NCBI GenBank assembly: GCA_965230065.1
Contig: OZ245942.1
Location: 5,642,001 to 5,706,000, forward strand
DNA length: 64,000 nucleotides
Direction of reading: 5' to 3'
From: G965230065 sp965230065
GTDB taxonomy: Bacteria > Bacteroidota > Bacteroidia > Cytophagales > Cyclobacteriaceae
The notes under the pieces are model-generated. The model had not been told where the DNA came from. It ran no database searches and saw only the letters and a program-made list of their open reading frames with translations. Every line of letters begins with the position of its first letter. Within the stretch, counting starts at the first letter, position 1. Shown here piece after piece: positions 18,796-28,463 of the stretch. The position numbers and the translations under genes are program-made.

Positions 18796-19845
18796 ATGCA
18801 AGAAAACAACTTTCCCAAACTCCACAATGCTACCTGGCCCGGCATTGTAGGCAAAGGAGATGATGCCGAACCTCCTATTCCTTTTGACAACATGCTTGCC
18901 ATGACCGCAGCCGCTGTGGTAGACGGAGTCAAATTTGATGGCGTAGATTTGGGCCTGTTTTCACCTCATGTTGATATTGACAGCACGGATGATGGCATCA
19001 AAACCCTGGCGGAAAAAGTGGCTTCTTTTCAACTGAATATTGGTAGCCTGGTGGCACCAGTCTGGCCTCCTGCCGGGGGTGGTTCGGCCATGGGCAGCCG
19101 GGAAGAACGTAAGCAGTTTATCAATCAGGTGCGCAAAAGCTGCCACATTGGAAAAACACTGCGCGACCTGGGTGTGCGGCCCTATGGCGTGGTGCGGGCA
19201 GACTCAGCCTGTGACCCGAAAAGCTGGGCTGAAGATCCTGTAGGTAATACCCGGAAAATTGCCGAAACTTTCAGGGAAGCCTGCGATATAGCGGCAGACT
19301 TTGGAGAAAGTATTGCCCTGGAAGGAGAAATCTGCTGGGGGGGCATGCACTCCTGGAAAGCCATGCTGAATACGCTGGAAGCTGTTGATCGCCCCAATGT
19401 CGGTTTCCAGGCCGATATGGCCCATACGCTTCTCTATTTGTTAGGGTACAACAGCCCCGAAGACCGTATCCTGCCCAAAGATTTTGACTGGAATGACCGG
19501 GCAACATTGACGGAAGGTCTTAAAAAACTCACTGCTGCCCTGCGCCCCTGGACCATCGATTTTCATGTAGCGCAGAATGATGGCACCGTATTCGGCTCTG
19601 GCACACACGACAAAACAGGACGGCATTGCCTCGCTACCGACCCTAACGGAAAGCTAAACGTTGCCGAAGACGCAGGCCACTGGCTCAGGAACGAAAATGG
19701 CGAGCTTACCAGGGCTTTCCGGCACATTTGCTGGGATGGCTGCATGTTTCCCAATGAGGTGATGATGCAACAACAAACCTGGAATAACATCCTGGCTACC
19801 ATGATTCAAGTGCGAAAGTTACACGGGTGGTATGAAGCGGAGTAA
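18796..19845 (+). CDS. Sugar phosphate isomerase/epimerase (xylose-isomerase-like TIM barrel)
   Basis: This 349-residue cytoplasmic protein has AP endonuclease 2/xylose isomerase-like features: VKFDGVDLGLFSP near the N-terminus, LEGEICWGG with a metal-binding Glu, VGFQADMAHT with Asp and His, and WTIDFHVAQNDGT. These are the usual divalent-metal ligands of the fold. It is probably an epimerase, isomerase or dehydratase acting on a sugar or sugar acid. A Gfo/Idh/MocA dehydrogenase lies just downstream, a frequent pairing for oxidising and isomerising uncommon sugars. The exact reaction is unknown. Confidence 0.8.
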   Translation: MQENNFPKLHNATWPGIVGKGDDAEPPIPFDNMLAMTAAAVVDGVKFDGVDLGLFSPHVDIDSTDDGIKTLAEKVASFQLNIGSLVAPVWPPAGGGSAMGSREERKQFINQVRKSCHIGKTLRDLGVRPYGVVRADSACDPKSWAEDPVGNTRKIAETFREACDIAADFGESIALEGEICWGGMHSWKAMLNTLEAVDRPNVGFQADMAHTLLYLLGYNSPEDRILPKDFDWNDRATLTEGLKKLTAALRPWTIDFHVAQNDGTVFGSGTHDKTGRHCLATDPNGKLNVAEDAGHWLRNENGELTRAFRHICWDGCMFPNEVMMQQQTWNNILATMIQVRKLHGWYEAE

Positions 19846-19853
19846 TTGGAAGT

Positions 19854-19897
19854 TAGATGCTAGATGCTAGATGTTAGAGTTTAGCATCCAGCATCTA
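19854..19897. repeat. Heptamer-word hairpin (TAGATGC family)
   Basis: The sequence divides cleanly into heptamers: TAGATGC, TAGATGC, TAGATGT, TAGAGTT, TAGCATC, CAGCATC, followed by TA. The last words are the inverse of the first, so the tandem heptamers fold into a hairpin. It lies between the epimerase and dehydrogenase genes of one operon. It recalls the short tandemly repeated repetitive (STRR) heptamers known from cyanobacteria. Confidence 0.7.
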
Positions 19898-19940
19898 AAA
19901 ACCAGACAAAATATTTCCACAAAAACAACAATTACCAAAT

Positions 19941-21083
19941 ATGACACAAAAAAAAGCAATAAACATCGGCCTTATTGGCTGCGGATTTATGGGCAGAACG
20001 CACTCCAACGGATATAAACGCATTGGAGATTTTTTCCCTGAACTTACCCACCAACCCGTTTTAAAAGCAGTTTGTGCACGCAGGGAAGAAAAAGTAAAAG
20101 CCTTTGCCCAACAATGGGGCTATGCCTCTTATGAAACCGATTGGAAAGCACTCATCGCCCGGGACGATATTGATGCTGTGGATATTTGTGCTCCCAATGA
20201 CATGCATGCAGAAATAGCCGTTGCTGCTGCCGAAGCCGGGAAAATGATTCTTTGTGAAAAACCCCTTTCCCGCACCCTGGAAGAAGGAAAAAAAATGGTG
20301 GATGCAATTCAAAAGGCTGGCGTACAGAATACCGTCTGGTACAACTATCGAAGGGTACCTGCCGTCACTTTGGCTAAAAAAATCATAGATTCTGGCAAAC
20401 TGGGACGGATATTTCATTACAGGGCCAACTTTCTGCAAGACTGGACCATCAACGCCGATTTGCCCCAGGGCGGAGATGCTTTGTGGCGGCTGGATGCGGA
20501 TGTTGCAGGCTCAGGGGTTACCGGCGACTTACTGGCCCATTGTATTGATACAGCCATTTGGCTCAACGGGGGTATCAAAGATGTGTCTGCCATGACCGCA
20601 ACGTTTATCAAAGAACGCACACACCAACTCACTGGCAAAAAACAAAAAGTGGGCATTGATGATGCCTGCACCTTTATGTGCCATTTTCAGAATGGTTCAC
20701 TGGGCTTGTTTGAGTCTACCCGGTATGCAAGGGGCCACAAAGCTTTGTACACTTTTGAAATCAATGGGGAAAATGCCTCTATCCGCTGGGATTTGCACGA
20801 TATGAACCGCCTGGAATATTTTGACTATGCCGATGACGCTGAGGTGCGGGGCTGGCGGTCTATTCTGGTTACGGATGGTGACCAACCCTACATGGACAAG
20901 TGGTGGGTACCCGGACTGATCATAGGGTATGAACACACCTTTGTGCACCAGGCGGCCGACTTCCTGAAAAGCCTGGAAACCGGTGAACCTTGTGCCCCTA
21001 CGTTTGAGGATGCCCTGGAAACCCAAAAAGTTTGTGAAGCAGTATTGGCATCTGCGACTTCACAAAGCTGGAAAAATGTTTAA
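19941..21083 (+). CDS. Gfo/Idh/MocA family NAD(P)-dependent oxidoreductase
   Basis: This 380-residue protein has an N-terminal Rossmann fold with INIGLIGCGFMGRTHSNGY, then IDAVDICAPNDMHAE and the family signature AGKMILCEKPLSRTLEE containing the EKP motif. The C-terminal alpha/beta domain includes GVTGDLLAHCIDTAIW with the catalytic His. These enzymes oxidise or reduce sugars, inositols or sugar acids. With the epimerase upstream it probably catabolises an uncommon sugar delivered by the symporter. No signal peptide, so it is cytoplasmic. Confidence 0.9.
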   Translation: MTQKKAINIGLIGCGFMGRTHSNGYKRIGDFFPELTHQPVLKAVCARREEKVKAFAQQWGYASYETDWKALIARDDIDAVDICAPNDMHAEIAVAAAEAGKMILCEKPLSRTLEEGKKMVDAIQKAGVQNTVWYNYRRVPAVTLAKKIIDSGKLGRIFHYRANFLQDWTINADLPQGGDALWRLDADVAGSGVTGDLLAHCIDTAIWLNGGIKDVSAMTATFIKERTHQLTGKKQKVGIDDACTFMCHFQNGSLGLFESTRYARGHKALYTFEINGENASIRWDLHDMNRLEYFDYADDAEVRGWRSILVTDGDQPYMDKWWVPGLIIGYEHTFVHQAADFLKSLETGEPCAPTFEDALETQKVCEAVLASATSQSWKNV

Positions 21084-21157
21084 GTGGAAAATTAAATAAC
21101 TTCAAAAAAAACAAGTTGCTCTGAAAACCCATTAGCATTTAGTCAATATTCTAAAAT

Positions 21158-22165
21158 ATGAAATATCTATGCACTCTACTGATTTTCAGCTTTCCATTTT
21201 TGCTTGCAGCCCAAACCCTGACCATTGAGGAAGAGCAGTTTTTATTGGATAACCAGCCTATTGATATGTGGGGCATTCGGGTGGCCAGTGCCTCACAAAC
21301 TGATAGCCTTACGACCCAGCTAATATCAGCACTGGATTCGTACAAAACTTATGGGGTGAATACCATCAACGTATACCTGCAAGGCTCCAGTGGCAAATTC
21401 AGTGATCCTTTCTCCAAGAATGGAAAAAAAATTGATAAAGCTCATATGAAGCGGTTGCAGCGCATTATCGAGGCCTGTGCAGATCGTAATATGGTGGTAA
21501 TCGCGGGTATTTTTTATCAGCGGGTTATGAATAATATGGATGATTCCAGAAACTTACAGGATGAAGCAGCAGTGAGAAATGCCACCCGTACTGTTGCCAA
21601 AAAACTTAAACCTTACAAGAATGTAATCATCAATATCGCCAACGAACAGAACTCATCCTTTTACCAGGCTTTTGAGGCTTTTCAGTTCAACGATCCGCAA
21701 AATATCATTGATTTATGCAAATTAGTGAAAGAAACCAACCCTGAAAGTATTGCAGGCGGTGGGGGTTATCAAGACAGCAGCAATGTAGTCATCGGAAAAT
21801 CTGAATATGTTGATGTTTTATTGTTTGACACTTTCAGTGGGGATATTGAAAACGGGCACCACAGCGGATGGCATTACGATTATTTCAGAAAAATGGGCAT
21901 TACCGGCAAACCCATGGTGAATGTGGAAATATTTGGGGGTTGGACGAAAAAATTTATGCCACCGGGAGTTTATACCGAAGAAGGTAAAAAAATTCATATC
22001 CAGGAAATCGTTGAGGCCAAAAAAAGGCCGGGGCTTTCTGTACACTTTCATTCAAACCCCTGGTGCCAGCCACCGAAAGAATATCCCATACGTTATGACC
22101 TGGGCGGAATGGGAACTGAACAAGATCCGGGTATTTTGTGGTGGTTTAAAGCTATTGGCCAGTAA
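21158..22165 (+). CDS. Secreted GH5-like TIM-barrel protein
   Basis: This 335-residue protein has a signal peptide (residues 1-18, ending FLLAAQ). The barrel includes YGVNTINVYLQGSSG, ACADRNMVVIAGIFYQ and VIINIANEQNSSF, where Asn-Glu after strand 4 fits the clan GH-A acid/base. It also has KPMVNVEIFGGW, where Glu after strand 7 fits the nucleophile. It is shorter than most GH5 enzymes and may belong to a related clan A family or be a divergent member. It closes the rightward carbohydrate run and faces the GH63-like gene across an inverted repeat. Confidence 0.65.
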   Translation: MKYLCTLLIFSFPFLLAAQTLTIEEEQFLLDNQPIDMWGIRVASASQTDSLTTQLISALDSYKTYGVNTINVYLQGSSGKFSDPFSKNGKKIDKAHMKRLQRIIEACADRNMVVIAGIFYQRVMNNMDDSRNLQDEAAVRNATRTVAKKLKPYKNVIINIANEQNSSFYQAFEAFQFNDPQNIIDLCKLVKETNPESIAGGGGYQDSSNVVIGKSEYVDVLLFDTFSGDIENGHHSGWHYDYFRKMGITGKPMVNVEIFGGWTKKFMPPGVYTEEGKKIHIQEIVEAKKRPGLSVHFHSNPWCQPPKEYPIRYDLGGMGTEQDPGILWWFKAIGQ

Positions 22166-22180
22166 AAGATGTGTTTGGAA

Positions 22181-22228
22181 AACTTTGTCAAAGCCATCAT
22201 AACAGCGCAAATCAGCTTTGACAAAGTT
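22181..22228. terminator. 14-bp perfect inverted repeat between convergent genes
   Basis: aactttgtcaaagc at 22181-22194 is perfectly inverted at 22215-22228, with a 20-nt loop. It lies exactly between the convergent GH5-like and GH63-like stops. There is no strong T-run, so it may be a weak bidirectional terminator or mRNA-stabilising hairpin. Confidence 0.5.
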
Positions 22229-22238
22229 CTTACAGGCA

Positions 22239-24920
22239 TCAATGTTGATGCATGTTGTAATCTTTGTGGACATGCTCCTGCTGCTCAGCATCCTCATCCA
22301 TTTCCAGCAATAAATTGGCAATCAGGGCTGTCCACCCGGTTTGGTGGGATGCGCCCAGTCCTTTTCCGGAATCACCATTGAAAAACTCATAGAAAAGGTG
22401 GTGGTCTTTAAAATGAGGATCTGTGGCAAATTGCGCGTGCCGATTATCGTGGTACTGAAACTTTCCGGTTTCATCCCTTTCAAAGATTTTCAGCAGCCTT
22501 TTGGTCAGTTCCAGGGCAATTTGCTTCAAATTCAGCTTATTTCCAGAACCCGTGGGAAATTCGTACACATACGAAGGCCCGTAATATTTGTAATATTTTC
22601 GCAACGACTGGATTATGAGATAGTTCAAAGGAAACCAGATAGGGCCACGCCAGTTTGAATTCCCCCCAAACATAGAAGTAGTACTTTCCCCAGGCTCATA
22701 TTGAATCACATGCTTCCCATGATGGTCAAATACATATGGATGCTCCTTATGATGCTTTGAGAGGGAGCGAATGCCATACTCTGACAAAAATTCATCCTCA
22801 TCTAATAATCTTTTCAAGAGATGTTCCAACCGGTAGCCCCGCATGATGGAAAACAAGTAATTTCCATCTTTATTCTTCTCTTCTATCCGGGAGATCAACG
22901 AAGCCAAATCAGGACGGGTACGCACAATATTGACGGCCCTGATCTTAAACTCATACAATTGGTCAAAAATACTCCTGTTGATGATATCAACCGCAAACAT
23001 GGGGATGATGCCCACCAGTGATCGAACTTTCAGGCGCTTTGTCCCTCCATTCTCAAACTGCACCACATCATAATAAAAATCATCCTCATCGTCCCACAAA
23101 GAAATATCCTTTTCCCCAATGTGGTGCATGGCCCAGGCAATGTTTAAGAAGTGCCTGAAAAACTTAGCTGCTGATTCTTCATAAGCCGGATTGTGCTGGG
23201 CCAGTTCTAGCGACATGCGCAACATATTGAGTGAAAACATGGCCATCCAGCTGGTAGCATCTGCCTGTTGCATTTTTTTTATGCCTGCGGGCATACGGTT
23301 GCGGTCAAAAACCCCAATATTGTCTAACCCCAAAAAGCCGCCCTCGAAAAGATCAATTCCGTTTACATCTTTTTGGTTGACCCACCAGGTAAAGTTCATC
23401 AATAGCTTTTGGAAAGCCTTCTCTAAAAAAGCCCAGTCCGGAATGCCTGTTTTATGTTTATCCTTTTCGTATACTTCCCAAACCGCCCAGGCATGTACCG
23501 GGGGGTTCACATCACTAAAATTCCATTCATACGCCGGAATTTGCCCATTCGGGTGCATATAATATTCCCGCAACATCAATTGCAACTGCTCTTTGGCAAA
23601 GTCAGGGTCAATGTGTACAAAAGTAGTGGTATGAAAAGCCAGATCCCAGGCCGCATACCAGGGGTACTCCCATTTATCGGGCATTGAGATGATATGCCGG
23701 TTGGTAAGATGCTGCCACTCAAAATTACGTTTATAATTACGTTTTGGCGGAGTATCGCCCGGTTCACCAAATAACCATTTATACACATCCAGGTAATAAA
23801 ACTGCTTGGTCCATAACAGGCCACCCAAAGCAGAACGAGCCAAATGTGTATGTTCCTGATTTAATGTTTCAGGCAACAAGTCCTGATAAAACTGATTGTT
23901 TTCGGACTTGCGATCGGCAATAATTTCTTCAAACTCACTCCAGGGGTCATCCAGGCGTTGTTTGCTCAACCTTACCCTGAAAGAGTGAGAACTACCGGCC
24001 GGTATAGCTGCTTTTTGCCAAACAGCCGATTTGGTACCATATTTCTCAGGATTTACAGTAGGCTTTCCGTTCACCACAAAATCATTCACCCCATCTTTTA
24101 CATAGGGAAACTCATTTTCTTCCTGGTAAATCAGCGATTTGTTGGTTTCATTTTCAGTAAACAACTGTTCGCCATATTCATGATACAGGAAATAATTGCC
24201 ATTACGGCTGGAAGCAGTTTGTATGCAATGGTCTGATATGGCCAGCATTTGTGGCTGGGGGTAGCGCGTATTGTGTTTCCAATAATTCCGAAACCACAAA
24301 TGTGGTAAAACATGAATATCGGCAGTTTCAGGCCCGCGGTTATGCACCGTAACTTTCATCAAAATATCGTCAACCCCGGCTTTCGCATATTCTATAAAGC
24401 AATCAAAATATCGATTATCGTAGAATATATTCGTATCTAAAAGCTCAAATTCCGACTTTTTCCGGCTTCTTTTATTTTTCTCGACCAAGGCTTCATAAGG
24501 AAATGGTGCCTGAGGATACTTATAGAGAAATTTACAATAAGCATGTGTAGGTGAAGCATCCAGGTGAAAATAAAGTTCTTTTACATCTTCTCCATGATTA
24601 CCCTGCCCGTTGGTAAGTCCAAAAAGTCTTTCCTTTAATATAGGGTCATTTCCGTTCCAAAAGGCCGGAGCCAGGCACAAAACCTGATGGTGATCGCAAA
24701 ACCCGGCGATGCCTTCCTCTCCCCAGCGGTAGGAAAAACTTCGGGCCTGTTCATGCGTAATACAATCCCAGGTATTTCCATCCGGGCTGTAATCTTCCCT
24801 CACCGTTCCCCACTGACGGTCGGTCAGATAAGGCCCCCATTTTTTCCAGTTTTTATTTTCGTTTGCATTTGATATCCTATTCTTTTCTATGTTTTTTTCC
24901 ATTATTATTTTCAAATACAT
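22239..24920 (-). CDS. GH63-like glucosidase, cytoplasmic
   Basis: This 893-residue protein resembles bacterial mannosyl-oligosaccharide-glucosidase-like GH63 members. It opens with WGPYLTDRQWGTVREDYSPDG and has FFGGNSNWRGPIWFPLNY-type segments near the C-terminus (SMFGGNSNWRGPIWFPLNY). The (alpha/alpha)6 barrel is seen around MPDKWEYPWYAAWDLAFHT, GFLGLDNIGVFDRN and LWDDEDDFYYDV. There is no signal peptide. The first ATG gives MYLKIIMEKN; the ATG at codon 7 is an equally good start. Bacterial GH63 enzymes often act on alpha-glucosides such as glucosylglycerate or mannosylglycerate; the substrate here is unknown. Confidence 0.8.
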   Translation of the reverse strand: MYLKIIMEKNIEKNRISNANENKNWKKWGPYLTDRQWGTVREDYSPDGNTWDCITHEQARSFSYRWGEEGIAGFCDHHQVLCLAPAFWNGNDPILKERLFGLTNGQGNHGEDVKELYFHLDASPTHAYCKFLYKYPQAPFPYEALVEKNKRSRKKSEFELLDTNIFYDNRYFDCFIEYAKAGVDDILMKVTVHNRGPETADIHVLPHLWFRNYWKHNTRYPQPQMLAISDHCIQTASSRNGNYFLYHEYGEQLFTENETNKSLIYQEENEFPYVKDGVNDFVVNGKPTVNPEKYGTKSAVWQKAAIPAGSSHSFRVRLSKQRLDDPWSEFEEIIADRKSENNQFYQDLLPETLNQEHTHLARSALGGLLWTKQFYYLDVYKWLFGEPGDTPPKRNYKRNFEWQHLTNRHIISMPDKWEYPWYAAWDLAFHTTTFVHIDPDFAKEQLQLMLREYYMHPNGQIPAYEWNFSDVNPPVHAWAVWEVYEKDKHKTGIPDWAFLEKAFQKLLMNFTWWVNQKDVNGIDLFEGGFLGLDNIGVFDRNRMPAGIKKMQQADATSWMAMFSLNMLRMSLELAQHNPAYEESAAKFFRHFLNIAWAMHHIGEKDISLWDDEDDFYYDVVQFENGGTKRLKVRSLVGIIPMFAVDIINRSIFDQLYEFKIRAVNIVRTRPDLASLISRIEEKNKDGNYLFSIMRGYRLEHLLKRLLDEDEFLSEYGIRSLSKHHKEHPYVFDHHGKHVIQYEPGESTTSMFGGNSNWRGPIWFPLNYLIIQSLRKYYKYYGPSYVYEFPTGSGNKLNLKQIALELTKRLLKIFERDETGKFQYHDNRHAQFATDPHFKDHHLFYEFFNGDSGKGLGASHQTGWTALIANLLLEMDEDAEQQEHVHKDYNMHQH

Positions 24921-25101
24921 GAAACTTGTGAACGCTACCGTTTGCCCATATCATAGATTACCTATCTGAATAATTTGCAATTATAGAATATTATTCTTTT
25001 AAAAATCAAAATTACAAATTAATATTCTTGAAACACAGGACAAATATCCGTTTCATTTGAAAATCATTTATTTTAGGTCAAAAGGGATGCCATAAATTTA
25101 A

Positions 25102-25908
25102 ATGCACAACAGATATCTTGAAATACTTAAACTCCAGCCGGGAGCTTCCAAAAAAGACATTAAATCGGCATACCGCAGGCTCTCCAAACAATACCATCCG
25201 GATGTTAACAAAAATGAAGATGCCGAAGAGCAATTTATTGAAATCAATGAAGCGTACAAGTTTTTGATGGAAGTGGGGCCAAAACCCCAGCAGCAGCAAA
25301 CCGCTTATGATTATGACCCCATGGCTGATGAATATGCCAGATGGAGAGCAAGGGCACGGCAATATGCCTGGGAAAAGGCCCGGGAAGCACAGCAACAAAG
25401 AAATGAATTGATTCAGCAAATTCTTGCCAGGTTTAATTATTTAGCGGTTTTTATCATCACCTTCAATGTTGTCCTGGGTATTGATTATCTTTTGCCCTTA
25501 AAAGAATTAAACCTGCGTATTCTTAATATTTCCAAATCAATGGAAGATCGAAATTCAAGGTCTGGAAAAAGTATGGAAAGCTATTATGACAAAATGTATT
25601 TTGAGAACTTCATCATTCAATTTGAATCGGGGGAAATTTGGTATGCAAAACATGAAGACCTGGCCAAAGTGTATGTTACGCCCTTTTTCGGGAAACCTAT
25701 GGAAGTGGTGGTAAATATTGATGGAAACCATTTCACCTATCAAAAAATCATCAACATTTACACCGTTTTCGGCTTTGTCATTCCTGTTATCATTTTCATT
25801 TACCTGTTATACCTATTTGTTTTACGCACAACAGATGGAAAACTGACCCTGGCTACTTTCATAAGTTTTTTCTTCCTGGTACAACTGTTTTTATTTTTCA
25901 GGTTTTAA
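25102..25908 (+). CDS. DnaJ-domain membrane protein
   Basis: This 268-residue protein begins with a J domain (residues 4-60: LEILKLQPGASKKDIKSAYR, with the HPD motif at 32-34 and INEAYKFLME). A Gln/Arg-rich linker follows (residues 70-105). Then come a transmembrane helix (about 112-132) and two helices near the C-terminus (about 222-268). The layout suggests a membrane-tethered co-chaperone that recruits DnaK to the inner membrane. The glycine-rich and zinc-finger regions of true DnaJ are absent. It stands alone upstream of a convergent VOC gene. Confidence 0.85.
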   Translation: MHNRYLEILKLQPGASKKDIKSAYRRLSKQYHPDVNKNEDAEEQFIEINEAYKFLMEVGPKPQQQQTAYDYDPMADEYARWRARARQYAWEKAREAQQQRNELIQQILARFNYLAVFIITFNVVLGIDYLLPLKELNLRILNISKSMEDRNSRSGKSMESYYDKMYFENFIIQFESGEIWYAKHEDLAKVYVTPFFGKPMEVVVNIDGNHFTYQKIINIYTVFGFVIPVIIFIYLLYLFVLRTTDGKLTLATFISFFFLVQLFLFFRF

Positions 25909-25923
25909 GCTAAAAAACTAAAG

Positions 25924-26421
25924 TTATTTCTCATTCAGTTCTTGCAACAAACCGTCTAAATTTAGGGGGCGCGTGTACATGTCAAGTGAGCCATCTTCAT
26001 TTTTAGGCCACAATGTTCGGGGTCTGTCCCAATACAATTCCACGCCGTTTTTGTCGGGGTCGTCCAAATAAAGGGCTTCTGATACCCCATGATCAGCCGC
26101 TCCGGTAAAGGAATAGTTGGCATCACGCAACCGTTTATAGATAATAGCTAAATCTTTGCGGGCAGGATAAACAATGGCCGTATGAAAAAGCCCTGTACTG
26201 TAACGAGGGGCTGGCTCTGCCCCCTTGCTGTACCAGGTATTCAGCCCAATGTGGTGGTGATAACCTCCAGCTGAGATAAAAGCCGCCTGATCGCCATAGG
26301 TAGTGATGAGTTCAAAACCCAAAAGCCCGCAATAAAAATCAAGCGCCCTTTGCAGATCAGCCACTTTCAAATGCACATGCCCAATGCGGGTTTGGGAAGG
26401 GGCGGTATAAGGTGTTTTCAT
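25924..26421 (-). CDS. VOC-family extradiol-dioxygenase-like protein (CatE type)
   Basis: This 165-residue protein has the paired beta-alpha-beta modules of the vicinal oxygen chelate fold. Metal-ligand positions can be seen in IGHVHLKVADLQRALDFYCG (first His), GLFHTAIVYPARKDL (second His) and DPDKNGVELYWDRP (Glu). The segment HHIGLNTW is typical of catechol 2,3-dioxygenase-like VOC proteins. Function could be ring-cleaving dioxygenase, glyoxalase-like or bleomycin-type binding; context does not decide. It is a single gene. Confidence 0.8.
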   Translation of the reverse strand: MKTPYTAPSQTRIGHVHLKVADLQRALDFYCGLLGFELITTYGDQAAFISAGGYHHHIGLNTWYSKGAEPAPRYSTGLFHTAIVYPARKDLAIIYKRLRDANYSFTGAADHGVSEALYLDDPDKNGVELYWDRPRTLWPKNEDGSLDMYTRPLNLDGLLQELNEK

Positions 26422-26474
26422 ATGTTTCTTTTTTCAAATATATGATGTTCAATTGTCAAACTAAAAGCGATGGA

Positions 26475-26508
26475 AGCAGTAGGCAATCTCAAAAGTATTA
26501 CTTACTGC
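26475..26508. repeat. Degenerate CAGTAGG-word hairpin
   Basis: agcagtaggcaat pairs with attacttactgct (11 of 13 positions) in the short gap between two leftward genes. It shares the GCAGTAGGCA word with the hairpin at 10943-10997 and looks like a decayed member of the same family. Confidence 0.45.
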
Positions 26509-26521
26509 TAAACCGGAATAA

Positions 26522-27505
26522 TTACCTCCCAAAAGGCAACACAAAACCCAGCCAGGGGATGATGATAAACTGGTCAACATAAGTACCCGCAGGAATAAAG
26601 CCTCCGTAGTCCAAAGAGATTTTGTTCCATACCGTTCTTCCTCCCAATGACAAAAAAACAAAGGTGTCTTCCCCTATGCCTAACCAATAGTTTTCAGAAA
26701 TAAGATACCCCCGCTTTCCGGTACGCAGCATCCCGCTGAGGGTGATGGTAGGTGTTTCCGACCATTCCCCTCCGGCAAAACCATATCCAATACCAATATT
26801 CAGGTTTTTGTCTTTACTCCCTAAGGTAGTAACTCCATAAGCAAGCCCGAATGAAGACGACTCCTCTCCTATCACAGTGCCGACCAATGCACCTGCCCCC
26901 AGGTTTACTTTGTCTCTTTTCAGGGGAATAGAAACCTTAGGAGTAATCCAAACCGGAGTGGCACTGCCAGCGAAAAAAAACAAAGGTACGGTGCCTAAGC
27001 CAAGCGTAAAATTATCAGTCACCCCTACACTTACCTGATTAAATAATATCCATACATTCTGGTAATACCCTTCTCCCCTTTTTAATCCATATCCATTGGG
27101 TGCCCAAAAGTAACGGGTAGCCTGGGGGTTTTCGATCCATACCTCTCCTGCTTTTACCTGCCCGGGAGTAATGACATCCATCTTTCGCACATTTTCCATT
27201 TGAATGGTGATAACTCCCAGGTTTTCAGTTTCTAAAACAATTTCGTTGGGATCTCTTTTCAGAATCTTTCCAAAAAACTCATTGCCATCTGAAGTCTCGA
27301 TACGCCAGAGAATTTCATCACTATCTCTTTCCTGTGCCATTGTGTTTACTGAAAAGAAAAGTATTAGCAGCAGAACCCAAAATGGGATAAAAAAATATTG
27401 ATGAGAAAACCAGTACTTTTCTGCATTAATATCCTTAATTTTTTCCATAATTTTTTGAAATATACACAGACTTGATTTTGAGCAAAAGATATGCCTGATT
27501 TCCAA
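26522..27505 (-). CDS. Predicted outer-membrane/exported protein of unknown function
   Basis: The frame gives 327 residues. The N-terminus has a hydrophobic stretch FWVLLLILFFSVNTMAQ that looks like a signal peptide, so the start is probably the ATG at codon 19 (MEKIKDINAEKYW), not the first ATG. After it, residues 60-110 form a small beta domain (ETSDGNEFFGKILKRDPNEI, ENLGVITIQMENVRKMDV). The rest is a series of amphipathic glycine-rich strands (NLNIGIGYGFAGGEWSETP) suggesting a beta-barrel. I do not recognise a named family. Confidence 0.65.
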   Translation of the reverse strand: MEIRHIFCSKSSLCIFQKIMEKIKDINAEKYWFSHQYFFIPFWVLLLILFFSVNTMAQERDSDEILWRIETSDGNEFFGKILKRDPNEIVLETENLGVITIQMENVRKMDVITPGQVKAGEVWIENPQATRYFWAPNGYGLKRGEGYYQNVWILFNQVSVGVTDNFTLGLGTVPLFFFAGSATPVWITPKVSIPLKRDKVNLGAGALVGTVIGEESSSFGLAYGVTTLGSKDKNLNIGIGYGFAGGEWSETPTITLSGMLRTGKRGYLISENYWLGIGEDTFVFLSLGGRTVWNKISLDYGGFIPAGTYVDQFIIIPWLGFVLPFGR

Positions 27506-27630
27506 AAAATAATATAGAGGTTTCCTCTTATTTTTGTAGGGGTTATTCTTTAATTTCCGTTCCTTTTTCCTTCTTTCTGCAATATTCAGTAAATTTTAGG
27601 AATTATAAACACCTTAACGCTTTACTAACC

Positions 27631-28407
27631 ATGGAATCTATGTTACAAAATATGGGAGTAACTGAAAATATGCTGTCTCAACAGGAAAAGGCTTTTTTAG
27701 ATGAAAACGGATATTTGGTGCTGGGGCAAATACTAACCTCTCCACAACTTGAGGCCATTCGAAACAGTTTACAAAAATTATTGGAAAAAGAAGGTAAAAA
27801 TGCCGGTGCTGAATTGATGGACTCCAAATACATTCGCCACCCTAAAGAAGAAGGGGCCGACCGCCTGGCCGATTTGGTCAACAAAGACCCGCTGTTTGAC
27901 ATTTTTTATACCCACCCCCGGGTGCTGGCAGGCGTTGCACATGTACTTGGAAATAAAATCAAACTTTCTTCCCTCAATTACAGGGCAGCCCTGCCTGGGT
28001 ATGGGTTACAAAAACTACATGCCGACTGGCACGAAACCGTTGCACCGGGTGATTATAAAGTTTGTAATTCCATTTGGCTTTTGGATGATTTTTCGGCAGA
28101 AAACGGGGCCACCCGCCTGGTGCCGGGTACTCACAAAAATGGTATGCTTCCACAAGATGCATTGGAAGATCCATTTGCCTCTCATCCTGACGAAATTATT
28201 TTAGACGCCCCGGCCGGAACGGTAGTCATCTTCAATTCCCACACCTGGCATGGGGGTACTATCAATCGCACAGAAAAGCCCCGCCGGGCCGTACACAGCT
28301 ACTTTTGTGAGCACAGTCAACCTCAGCAGATAGACCAAAAGCGGTACATCAGGCCAGAAACGCTTGAGCGTATCAGTGGTGCTGCCCGTAAATTGTTAGA
28401 TGTATAA
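27631..28407 (+). CDS. Phytanoyl-CoA dioxygenase (PhyH) family protein
   Basis: This 258-residue 2-oxoglutarate/Fe(II) dioxygenase-like protein has the metal-binding HxD in LQKLHADWHETVAPGDY, the segment NGATRLVPGTHKNG, and the distal His in VIFNSHTWHGGTINRT, followed by Arg residues for 2-oxoglutarate binding. PhyH-family enzymes hydroxylate diverse small molecules; the substrate is unknown. The next gene, a Gfo/Idh/MocA oxidoreductase, starts 56 bp later on the same strand, and the two are probably co-transcribed. Confidence 0.85.
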   Translation: MESMLQNMGVTENMLSQQEKAFLDENGYLVLGQILTSPQLEAIRNSLQKLLEKEGKNAGAELMDSKYIRHPKEEGADRLADLVNKDPLFDIFYTHPRVLAGVAHVLGNKIKLSSLNYRAALPGYGLQKLHADWHETVAPGDYKVCNSIWLLDDFSAENGATRLVPGTHKNGMLPQDALEDPFASHPDEIILDAPAGTVVIFNSHTWHGGTINRTEKPRRAVHSYFCEHSQPQQIDQKRYIRPETLERISGAARKLLDV

Positions 28408-28463
28408 ATAGATTGATTCTGATATTCTTTATTAATTTTGAAAAAACCAAACAGAAACTCCTC

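Noticed and set aside
3508..24920. A polysaccharide utilisation locus in the strict sense
   Set aside because: No SusC/SusD pair is present in the window, so I describe it only as a carbohydrate-degradation region.
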